Source: Cutaneotrichosporon cavernicola (taxonomy: Eukaryota > Basidiomycota > Tremellomycetes > Trichosporonales > Trichosporonaceae). From it: a DNA stretch of 64,000 bases. Below the pieces are notes generated by a model. The model did no database searches, was not told the DNA's origin, and saw only the letters and a program-made list of their open reading frames with translations. How positions within the stretch are numbered: the stretch's first letter is position 1; each line of letters opens with the position of its first letter. The DNA is taken from assembly GCF_030864355.1 (NCBI RefSeq), contig NC_083393.1, positions 1,984,001 through 2,048,000 on the forward strand. The letters run 5' to 3'. A program made the translations under genes and the position numbers. Below, piece by piece: positions 55,421-64,000 of this stretch.

Positions 55421-57648
55421 ATGATTCAGGTATACCTCCAAGCAGGGTGAGTGCGACTTTGTAGCGCAGTCAGGAGAAGGACGCTGACACGTCCGTGTCC
55501 ACTTGGCATGTCATCCGACACGCTTCCATGCCCTCCACATCTCCTACACGACTGCTGTGCTGGACTTGCCAACCCCCGTTTTCCCTCCACCTCTCAGATC
55601 ACCACTCCTCCAGTACAGCCCATGTCGTGCCTGCGCCGTCGACAAGGGGTGGATGAGCGAGTCCGACTTTGAGGGTGACAACACGACTATCGCGACGGGC
55701 GGAGACTCGACGCGCACAAATGGCACAGACCCTGGGTTTGTCACTACCGCCCAGAACGCCACGGTAGGCCTCAACTTTACTGGTGAGTCCAAGAGTCCAA
55801 GCGCCACCAGTATACTTGTTTGCTTGCTTTGCTTTGCTTCGCTTTGCTCTGCTCTACATGCACAAGCAGTGGTCGTGCGAGCTAGGGACGCGTCTTGCTT
55901 TTCTTTGAGGCTGACTTTGTCTTTCTTCGGGTTGGAACCCCTGTGCCTGCGACAAACCACTCCCTGTTCCTTATATTGACCCATCCATCGGCCATCTTCC
56001 TTTTCTTCAAACCCTTCCGTCTTGACGAATCTCAAACACCGAAACACTCAACCAAAACGTCACGCTACTCTAAACAGGAACTGGAGTCGTGTTTGATGTT
56101 GCATTTGCTCCAGATGCCGGCGCGTCCGGACCAGGTGCTGGCGCCGGTGTCAGCGGCGCAACCCCAGACTGGACGACCACGCTCCTTGTCAACGGTTCTG
56201 CTCCGCCGTCGTCCGCGACGCCACTGTCAGCGGGCGTGGTCGGGCTCCCGCTTGGCAGGCACACGTTCCAACTCCAGCTCGCGCGCAAGAACATGACTCA
56301 AAACGATACATGGGCGCGCATCGACGGAATGAGCGGCACAATCGGCGGCCTGGTCCAGGCCAACACCTTCAACACTACTATCGACGACTCGGCATGGGCC
56401 AACGGCACCGTAACCCTCAGTCAAGGATGGAACATGCTCGAGCAGGGCAAGAGCAACTACATCAATGAGACGCAGTACCAGCAAGAACTGCGGAATGCGG
56501 ACCGCCACTACAACCGCTCCATCTCGTGGACAACACAACCTGGCGCAAACACCACTATCAACTTTAGCGGTAGTGTGGTGTGGGTATTTGGGCTGAGCGG
56601 CGGAGAAGCGGGCACGTTCGAGGTGCGCCTGGACAATGTGTCACAGGGCTTTTTTGACGCTTCTGGTGGACCGCGCACGTACAATCAGACGCTGTGGCAC
56701 ACGTCGAGCCTGACGGACGGGCCGCACACCGTCCAGCTTATCAACCAGCAGGGCCGGCTGTCGTTTGACTACCTGGTTGCAACGACTGGCGTGAACAACG
56801 CCACCCTCGGCGAGATTGCTGAGCCTACGCTGGGCACATCGTCGTCATCTCTGGGTACCGCGACGTCGACTGCCACGGGCACCGCTGCGGCGGGGCACAA
56901 AGAGAACAACACGGCGGTCGTTGTCGGCGCGTCGGTCGGCAGCGTTCTTGCCTTATTGTTGATAACGCTGGCGTGCTTCTTCATCTGGTCGCGAGGGAGA
57001 CGCCGCAAAAGGAACGATAAGCACCAGTGGCAGGACAAGAAGCCGTGGTACAAGTTTGGACGCGACAAGGGGTGGGACTTTGTATCCCTAGTCGATGAGC
57101 CACACAAACCCATGTCCCATCCGGGAGTTTGGAACCGCGTCTCGCGCAGCGACACGTTCAAGTCGACATCGTCGTTCGGCTCGTCGGGCAGCCACATCCA
57201 CCATCCAGCACCGGCCCACACGCGCCGCTCTCTCCTCCCATTAGCGAACAACCTGTGGGCGAAGAAGAAGAGCGAGGGCGCGCACCAAATGACCGAAGTC
57301 TCGTCCCGTCTCAAACCCCCGTCTCCCGACCCAATGGCCCTCGCGCTCGGCGGCAGAGGATCCCCCCTCACCCAGCTGCAGGAGGACAACACGGATGCCG
57401 CGCAGGTCAAGGATGCTGCTGTAGGCACGCGCGAATGGTACGAGTGGTTCGGGTTCAGAAACTCTGGCAGCGTGAGGTCGGGACAGAGCGGCAACACGCT
57501 CCCTCGCATACCACCTGGCGCGCGGTACAATGATCCGGCGGACGGATCGGGTGCCGCGGCGGACGGGTACGCGCTCGGTGAGGACCGCAACGCGCCAAAG
57601 CACTATTACAACGACATGCCACTGACTCCGCAAAAGCCGTACCAGTAG
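55421..57648 (+). CDS. single-pass membrane glycoprotein, unknown function
   Basis: Exons 55421-55429, 55614-55782 and 56078-57648, 582 aa. The first coding exon is only ATGATTCAG, which splices to YSPCRACAVDKGW. Two tandem beta-sandwich-like extracellular modules follow (about residues 1-130 and 130-280) with many N-glycosylation sites (NMT, NDT, NTT, NGT, NRS, NFS, NQT). The second contains TINFSGSVVWVFGLSGG and GPHTVQLINQQG, typical of a basidiomycete family of such proteins. A Ser/Thr-rich stalk precedes one membrane helix VVVGASVGSVLALLLITLAC, then RGRRRKRN and a ~270-residue cytosolic tail. I see no classical signal peptide, so the 5' end may be incomplete. Function unknown; a surface sensor or adhesin is a guess. 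Confidence 0.75.
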
Positions 57649-58068
57649 ATATGTACCAGTAGGGCAGTAGGCGGCTTCTATATTGTATTCTAGGATATTG
57701 TATTGTGTCGATAGAGCGGGTGCGGTGCAGGCACCCCCGCGGGATGGATATTGTGTCGTGGAGTGCAGTAGTGGCCAGCACCGACCGAGAGCGACCACGG
57801 AGAGATGTCAGGACGCAAGAGGCACATCCCCGTGCCACTTGGAGTGGGGCAGCACAACCTCGGATTTGTTTCCGTCGTGCGTCATGTCTGCTCAGAAATT
57901 CGGCGCGTGAGACTGAACCTCAACAACATCCACTTGACTTACCTTGTTGACTGTTGACCAACTCCAGGTTCTTCTTGATCTGAGCCGGTATCGATAGCCC
58001 AGACTTGCCCTTGTCAAACTCCAGCCCTCTCCTTGTCAACAACCACCCCCCTCCTCCGCCCATCCACC
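57649..58068. other. intergenic
   Basis: Between the membrane protein and the Pol III subunit gene. TATTGTATTC/TATTGTATTG near-repeat at 57680-57705; nothing else. Confidence 0.4.
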
Positions 58069-59238
58069 ATGGACGTCGAAATGGTCGCCGACTCGATCCT
58101 CGACTCACCCAAGGGTAGTGAGTACGGCGGCGACGTGATCCCCGCCGACTCTGCCCTCCCTCCTCACGACGCCCCAGGCCCAAGCTCAACCTTCATCCCG
58201 CCGACCGAGACGTACCTCGACCCCGTCAACCCCCCTCCCTCTCCCCCCCTTCCCCCTTTTGACGAGGACGACGAAGTCGTCGCCCGCCTACCCGTCTACA
58301 TCTCCCCTTCCTTGGCCCAGAACCTCGCAATCTTCCAATACCCGCTGCAGCACCGCAGCCTCCGCGTTCCCACATGGGCCGCGGACCGCGGGAAGCGGAT
58401 CACCTCCCGTGTCAAAGAGGGGGTCGGGCGGGTCGAAGTCGAGGTGCCGGTCGATGCTAATGCGGGGGTTTGGCGGGATGAGCGGGCGCGCGAGCTCGCG
58501 TTCGTTCCGGCCAATACAGTTAATGGGGAGGAGGGGAAGAAGAAGAAGGAGATCCAGTGGGGCGATAAGATGCGGCTTCGGAGTGAGGTTGTGCCGACAA
58601 AGGAGGGGACGTACTTTAGCGGTATTGTGCATGAAGGTGAGTCGAGTCTCCCACAGCTTCATTAACCTACTCCTTTCACTTCTAGCCCAACACCCACTCA
58701 ACCACACTCGCCGCTAACCCCAGGCGCGCTTCACCTCCACCCTATTAACCGGATGCTCCAGTTTCGCACGTCGCTGGCGTATCTCGACGACTACGATAAC
58801 AAGAACCGGCCCCGTGCTGTCGAGGAGGAGGAGAAGAAGAAGGTCGCGCAACGCAAGGACCTGCCCAAGAGCCTGGTGAGTGTTGAATTGGCCGCTGTTT
58901 GCTTGCCAGCAGAAAGTGGACACTCTGTCGGTTGGAGCATGAATCTTCACTCTCGACTCGCACTAGAGGCTGTCCTCCATTCCTCGCTCGCTCGCCGCTG
59001 ATCGCAGGACGACCCAAACAACGACGGCTCTGGATCGATCAAGGACTTCCGGACCAAGATGTGGAGCATGCAGGCGCGCGAGGACGAGGAAAAGTGGGTC
59101 CCGTACGAGTGGAACGAGGGCGCCGAGAACGAGGCCGTCACTGAGAGCCTCGAGAATCTCCTCGTCCACCAAGACCGGCGGGGTATGCTCGACTGCAAGA
59201 TGCGCGGGCTCGACTACCTCGACAGGCATCATCGTTGA
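58069..59238 (+). CDS. RPC37: RNA polymerase III subunit Rpc37/RPC5
   Basis: Exons 58069-58636, 58724-58875 and 59008-59238, 316 aa. Rpc37 pairs with Rpc53 (TFIIF-like) and helps Pol III in initiation and termination. Family blocks: LPVYISPSLAQNLAIFQYPL, LRVPTWAADRGKR, and after intron 1 ALHLHPINRMLQFRTSLAYL. The N-terminal 85 residues are acidic and Pro-rich, with DEDDEVVARLP at the border of the dimerisation module. Exon 2 ends in a Lys/Glu-rich helix; exon 3 encodes DFRTKMWSMQAREDEEKW. All junctions are in phase. A second Met lies four codons downstream. Confidence 0.88.
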
Positions 59239-59425
59239 GTGCCGAACGAAGGATCGGAGGCAGACAGGATGTAGACACGTAGACACGCGGGGCATGTACA
59301 TATAGCTGCTAATGTGTGACATCGACTATTGAAAACACCAACTGACTGGATACGGATTTGCCTCTTCTTCTCTCCTGCGCTGGTGGATGGGGTATAGGCG
59401 CAGGCTCTGCCCTTGAGCACTCGCA

Positions 59426-61785
59426 CTATTCGATCATGGACGCGTCCAGCCCCAGCCCATGCAGGAACATGTTGACATTGCGCAGCTTGAGCTCGGCACG
59501 TGCGCGGTTGGTGTGCGGGTCGCGCGCGGCCTGGACGGCGTGGAGAATCTTGTCGCGGAGCGCGCCAACGAGCTCGGTCTGCCGATCCTCGGGCGCATTC
59601 ACAGCCAGCGCCGCAGCGAAACCCCACGCCTCGGCCTCGCGGCGCTCGAGCTCGACGCCCTCGAGCTGCGACGTGGGATCGAGGAGGTATGCACCTGGCC
59701 CGAACGCTGCCTTCTGCGCCACAGAGCTGGGGAACGCCGCATTAAGGTTCGGCAGCACGTGGTAGAGGAAGAACGCAAACGTCTTGGTCCACTGTTCCAT
59801 CTCGTCGGCGGAGGGAAGGGACTCTGGTGGTGCGCGAAGAAGGCTCTGCGCACGCGAGAGGAGCGCCGTGAACAGCGCCACGCCCGGGCGCGTGGACGCT
59901 ACCTGGCCCAGGTCCATACGCTGCGAGCAGATACCGAGGAGGCCGGACACGAGGCCGAGGTTGCACTGGTTGATGAGGGCGTCGACGCCCGGCACGACGT
60001 ACTGGAGGAAGCTGTCGGTCTCGGCCTCACGACGGGCGCGGTCGAGGCGGTCCGCCTTAGTGAGGAGGGACGCGTCGGCGACGGGTGGAGGCGGTGCGCG
60101 CGACACGACGTCGAGCTGGGGGTACGTCGCTACCAGAAGCGTGAGGAGGGTGAGAGCCTGGTTGTGGGGCAGGTGGCGGAGGAGGCGGGGGAATAGACGC
60201 TGGCCCTTGAGCGGGTTGAGGAGGGCGATGAAGGGGTGCGGCGTGCTGACGCCGAGCGGCTCCATTACCATGAGGGTGCGCCACAGGTCATCGACCTTGG
60301 CAGAGCAGGCAGCGTTCCATGCCTCGACGCGGGGCACGTCGGTCGGTGGCGGTGCGTCGCGGCGCATCTGCTCGAGGTCGAGTGCCAGGTCGTACAGCTC
60401 CTCGAGAGCGTACATGACCTGCTTGCGGGTCAGGGCAGGGCGCGTCTCGGAGGAGCTCGTGTTGAGCTGCTGCATGGGCTTGTGGGGCACCGCCTTGGAG
60501 TTGCCGACGTTGAGGACTGGACGCGGGGCCGCCTGTGCACCGCGGCGGGCAGGCACGCGGCCAAGAGCGCCCTGCAGCGCGTCGTTGGACATGTTGGCCT
60601 GCCGCTTCGAGCTCGAGGCGACGAGCTTGCGCACCTGCGTGGCCAGGCGCTGCATCGACGCGTTGCCCATCTTGCCGAAGCGGTTCGCAGGGCCACCGAC
60701 GCCAAAGCCCATTCCCGGCGCGGCCTGCACAATGTTTGGTCCCTTGGCCCCGTCAGGAGCCTGCTGCCGCTTAAGAGCTGAGAAGACCTGCGCATAAAAG
60801 TCGGAGGTGTATGGATCGCTCGAGGCGAGCTGCGACAGCTGGATGCGCGTGATAAAGTCCTTGTCCGAGTTGCCCATCAAGTTGTTGAACCTGCTCATGC
60901 CCTCGATCTTGGCGGCGATGCGCGATTCGAGAGCGGCGATCTCCTCCGGCGACTTCTGGTGCGAGCCAGGAGGCGGGCCAGGCGACGGGCCCATCCCTGG
61001 TGGAGGAGGAGGACCTTGGCGGAGGTCAGGGAACATCGTGTCGAGCACCGCCTGCTGCGAGTAGCTTCCCGGCTGAGGAGGTGGGGTTGCGTGCGCTGGC
61101 GGCGTGCCCATTGGCATCTGTTGGCTCATGTTGCGCTGGTGTCCCGGCACCGGGATGGCCTGGGGCTGCGGTGCACCGACGAGCTGTCGCTCAATCTCCT
61201 CGAGGCTCATCACCTGCTTGGGCTGTGACGCGCGCTTGTCGCTGACGCGCGTGGCAGCCATACCGGCCTCGATCTCGTCGATGCTCGGGATGTGCTGTGG
61301 AGGCCGCTGGCCCCACGCATTCGCCGGCGATGCGTGCGCCCAAGCAGGCTCAGGCTCCTTCTTCTTCTGCTTCTGCACCTTCTTGGGTGCCGGGCGCGAC
61401 GACGACGTGTAAAAGTCGTCCTCAGTCATTGCGAATGGGTCCGCTACAGCTTTAGGCCCAAAGTGGCTCTTGGTAGACGCCACGCGCGGTTTGTTCGCCA
61501 GCGCGGGCGCGGGCGCCGCACTAAAGTTGAAGTCGGCGGCTACGTCAACATACCATCAGGGAAGCACACACCAATGTCATCGAAGCCGCCGAACGTTTCG
61601 TCGTTAAGTTCGTCGCCGCCATCGAGCAGTGAAGTGTCACCCTCGCCCCACTGGTAGATGGCGAGATCTTCCTCGACGCCAGCGCCGCCCATGTGGAACG
61701 CATCCGTGTCGGCATGTGCGTGGAAGCCCGAGCCCTTGGAGCGGGGGTCATCTGGGAGTGCAGTGTCGAACCCAAAGAACGACAT
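59426..61785 (-). CDS. PAT1: mRNA decapping activator
   Basis: Exons 61785-61572 and 61539-59426, a 32-nt intron, 775 aa. PAT1 links deadenylation to decapping in P-bodies, binding Lsm1-7 and Dhh1. The start FFGFDTALP and the acidic N-terminus (FDDIAADFNFSAAP) fit the conserved Dhh1-binding N-terminus. A Pro/Gln-rich middle (residues ~130-300) leads into the C-terminal alpha-helical PatC domain from about residue 420 (TRKQVMYALEELYDLALDL, GQRLFPRLLRHLPHNQALTL). The donor is GTGTGT and the branch TTGAC, weaker than usual, but the frame joins DDI to AADFNF. Divergent from the second dienelactone hydrolase (201-nt promoter). Confidence 0.88.
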
Positions 61786-61986
61786 GGTGGTGGGTGTGTG
61801 GTGGCGGTTGTTGATGGTTGGTTGACTTGGATGTCTGAATGACGACCACTACTGGGGTGACCAAGAGCGGAAATGGCGATATTGCCGGTGTGGCAATCAC
61901 CTGGTGGAGGCCCACCGCACACCACCATTGCCGGCGGCAATGATATCACTGGCAACAACTGTCCCTCATCGTCAACAACATTCACC

Positions 61987-63118
61987 ATGCTCATCAAGAC
62001 TTCGTACCGCGACGTGGAGACCAAGGCCAATGGCCGCGCTGGCAAGATGCGCATTTACATCATCGAGCCCAACCTCCCAGAGTACCCCAACGCCAAGTTC
62101 CCTGGTTGTGAGTCACCTGGAACTGACCTTCCCTTGAGACTGGCCGCACCAGCTCATTTAATAGAACAGCGAGCTGACCCAAGGCGTCGTGTTCTCTGAG
62201 ATCTACCAGGTTACTGGGCCCGTCGAGCGCTTCGCTGGCAACATCGCGAGCGAGGGGTACGTTGTTGCTCTTCCCTCGTCGTTCCACGAGTTCGAGGGCC
62301 CCGAGGCGATCCCATACGATACTGAGGGCACAGACCGTGGGAACAAGTACAAGGTGCGCCTTTGGTTTACGTACAGAGCTGACGACAGATCGAGAAGACG
62401 GTCGATGCGTACGACGAGGTATGCTCCGCATTTTAGCCAACTAGCTGACGCCAGGACGCAACGCTGGCGGTGGACCTCCTGACGTCGCACCCGAACTGCA
62501 ACGGGCGCATTGCCGCGACAGGCATGTGCCTCGGAGGCCATCTGGCCTTGAGGGTGAGCTCTTGCGAATGTACCATCAGCTCACATCAGTGCGCGTTCGA
62601 CCCCCGCGTCCTGTCGTCGTTCTGCTACTTCGCCACCGAGTGAGCTGACCCTACCCTACCGCAGATGGAGACTGACAGCAGCATCCACTCGGCAACTCTT
62701 GGCAAGGGCAAGTCGGACGACACGCTGACGCGCGTTAAGAAAGGGGACCTCGCGGGGAAGGGCGAGGTGACGCTCGTGTTCGGCAAGCAAGTCAGGTCGA
62801 GTCGCTTCGATAGCTGACAACAGGACACCCACGTCAACCGTGCTGGCCGGACGCTGATCCGCGAGACGTTTGACGATGCAGGTGTCACGCTCACCGTACG
62901 TCGGCTTTCAACTAGCATCCCTTTCTCTCCGCTGACGACAGTTCATGGAGGTACAGGCACAGCACGCGTTCATCCGCGACGAGAGCTCGAAAGGGCGGTG
63001 GGACGCGGCGCTGTCGCGCTCGCTCTTCGCGATGATGATGGAGAGCTTCGACCGCTGCGTTGCGCGCGATCTCGGCCCGCGCGCCGATAGGAAAGCCGCA
63101 ATCGAGCACGTCTGCTAG
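61987..63118 (+). CDS. dienelactone hydrolase family protein, second copy type
   Basis: Eight exons: 61987-62107, 62184-62353, 62389-62418, 62455-62553, 62590-62639, 62682-62790, 62824-62895 and 62942-63118; 275 aa. The smallest exon is 30 nt and introns run from 33 to 76 nt with nearly identical CTGAC...CAG ends. The catalytic triad is intact: Cys in ATGMCLGGHLALR, Asp in VFGKQDTHVNRAG and His in AQHAFIRDE. The front half shows VVFSEIYQVTGPVERFAGNI. Such enzymes open dienelactones or related esters; the true substrate is unknown. It belongs to a different branch from the one at 14577-15785, so they are not recent duplicates. Cytosolic. Confidence 0.9.
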
Positions 63119-63160
63119 CCACTATGACATCCTATGCTCCTATGCTTCTACAACCAAGAT

Positions 63161-64000
63161 CTAAAAGTCCTTCTCCATAAGAGAAAGGCAGCTCTCCATG
63201 ACGTTGACGGCGTGGTCACACTGCTCGGGCGTAACGATAAGGGACGGGATGCAGCGGACGGCGTCAGAGCCAGCCGTGAGGAGGAGGACGCCACGCTCGC
63301 GAGCGAGGCGGACGAGCTCCGCAGGCGCCTTCTCGTTCTTGAACGGGATACCACGAATAAGCCCACGGCCACGGCTCTCGTCCTTGAGCAAGCTAGGGAA
63401 CATGGCCGGGAGGGCGGAAAGACGGGCGTCGAGGTGGGCAGCCGTCTTCTTGAGGGACTCGGCAAAGGCAGGGTCACTCAGGCGCTGGAGGACATGCACG
63501 CCGAGCGCAGCAGCAAGCGGCTGGCCGCCGAATGTGGTGCCGTGGTGTCCGACGCCAATGACCTCGGCAACCGGGTCGCGAACGAGGATGGCGCCAATAG
63601 GGAAGCCGTTAGCGAGGGGCTTGGCCATGGTGACAATGTCGGGGTGCGCCTCCTTGGGCAGGGCAGAGTGCGCCCACATGTCGCCAGTGCGGAAGAGACC
63701 GCACTGGATCTCGTCGTAGATAAGTACTGCGCCGACCTCACGGCATCGCTTAGCAAGAGCAGTGAGGAACTCGGGGGAGGCTGTGCCAATACCGCCCTCG
63801 CCCTGGATAGGCTCGACAATAACGCCGCACACGCTCTCATCGACAAGAGACGCGATCGTGGCGGGATCAGCGTCGTTGTACTTGCCAACACGGATGTCGG
63901 GGATGAGCGGTGCAAACGGAGCCTGGTACTTGGGGTTGGTAGTCACGCTAAGTGCGCCCATAGAACGGCCATGGAACCCATTGTTGAAGCAAACGATACC
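63161..64000 (-). CDS. ARG8: acetylornithine aminotransferase (5' part outside window)
   Basis: The frame is open from the edge at 64000 to the stop at 63161, 279 codons; the N-terminus with the expected mitochondrial presequence is outside. It is a class III PLP aminotransferase of arginine biosynthesis (mitochondrial matrix). Seen: FNNGFHGRSMGALSVT, VIVEPIQGEGGI, AVLIYDEIQCGLFRTG (cofactor Asp), VTMAKPLANGFPIGA with the Schiff-base Lys, and HHGTTFGGQPLAAA. The end RCIPSLIVTPEQCD is typical. No intron in this part. The arrangement GEGGIGTASPEF and the single-exon 3' half agree with fungal ARG8 rather than ornithine transaminase. Confidence 0.93.
   Translation of the reverse strand, partial: GIVCFNNGFHGRSMGALSVTTNPKYQAPFAPLIPDIRVGKYNDADPATIASLVDESVCGVIVEPIQGEGGIGTASPEFLTALAKRCREVGAVLIYDEIQCGLFRTGDMWAHSALPKEAHPDIVTMAKPLANGFPIGAILVRDPVAEVIGVGHHGTTFGGQPLAAALGVHVLQRLSDPAFAESLKKTAAHLDARLSALPAMFPSLLKDESRGRGLIRGIPFKNEKAPAELVRLARERGVLLLTAGSDAVRCIPSLIVTPEQCDHAVNVMESCLSLMEKDF

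Noticed and set aside
59784..60797. 337-codon open frame on the plus strand
   Set aside because: Antisense shadow of PAT1 with Arg/Ser-rich, family-less translation.

Overview
This window looks like nuclear DNA of a basidiomycete yeast, most likely a Tremellomycete of the Trichosporonales type (inferred from gene content and gene structure, not from a database search). The sequence is GC-rich and has no operons or ribosome binding sites. Almost every gene is cut by very short introns (mostly 31-40 nt) with GT donors, a CTGAC/CTAAC branch point lying just upstream of the acceptor, and AG ends. The proteins are fungal: ERMES subunit MMM1, PEX10, a Hos2-type deacetylase, shugoshin, SEN1, PAT1, a sphingolipid delta-4 desaturase and ARG8. 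Gene models were built by joining open frames across these introns. Most were checked by codon phase and by family sequence running through the junction.

Layout. 1-10 kb: the 5' part of a large disordered protein (minus, cut by the window edge), MMM1 (plus), an amidohydrolase (plus) and an FCP1-homology protein (minus). 10-18 kb: an MFS drug:H+ antiporter (plus), two convergent small SPO12-like genes (12635-13130 plus, 13665-14058 minus), a dienelactone hydrolase (minus) and a PLP aminotransferase (plus). 18-28.6 kb: a CUE-domain ER protein (minus), chorismate synthase ARO2 (minus) divergent from a Gemin2-like gene (plus), PEX10 (minus) divergent from a HOS2-like deacetylase (plus), and a ubiquitin-like protein (minus) divergent from shugoshin (plus). 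28.8-41.5 kb, all minus: SEN1 helicase (11 exons), the sphingolipid desaturase and a long Ser/Pro-rich protein. 44-48.2 kb: a GNL1-type GTPase (plus), a truncated duplicate and its small Sm-like parent (minus), and OHCU decarboxylase (plus). 50.3-64 kb: a WW-MyTH4-RhoGAP protein (plus), a single-pass membrane glycoprotein (plus), Pol III subunit Rpc37 (plus), PAT1 (minus) divergent from a second dienelactone hydrolase (plus), and ARG8 (minus, cut by the window edge).

Most of these are housekeeping genes in unrelated pathways, with no gene cluster. The gene-poor stretches at 2.2-4.0, 41.5-44.0, 48.2-50.3 and 53.6-55.4 kb hold short tandem repeats but no gene that I can support.

The most unusual observations are these. 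A 165-nt ungapped, decayed copy of the Ser/Pro-rich gene's coding sequence (about 78% identical by hand count) lies inside one SEN1 intron. Two SPO12-like paralogues form a convergent tail-to-tail pair. An intron-bearing but 5'-truncated duplicate lies next to the small Sm-like gene. The first intron of one dienelactone hydrolase appears to end in TG rather than AG. A telomere-like TTAGGR array lies in the shared promoter of shugoshin and its neighbour.
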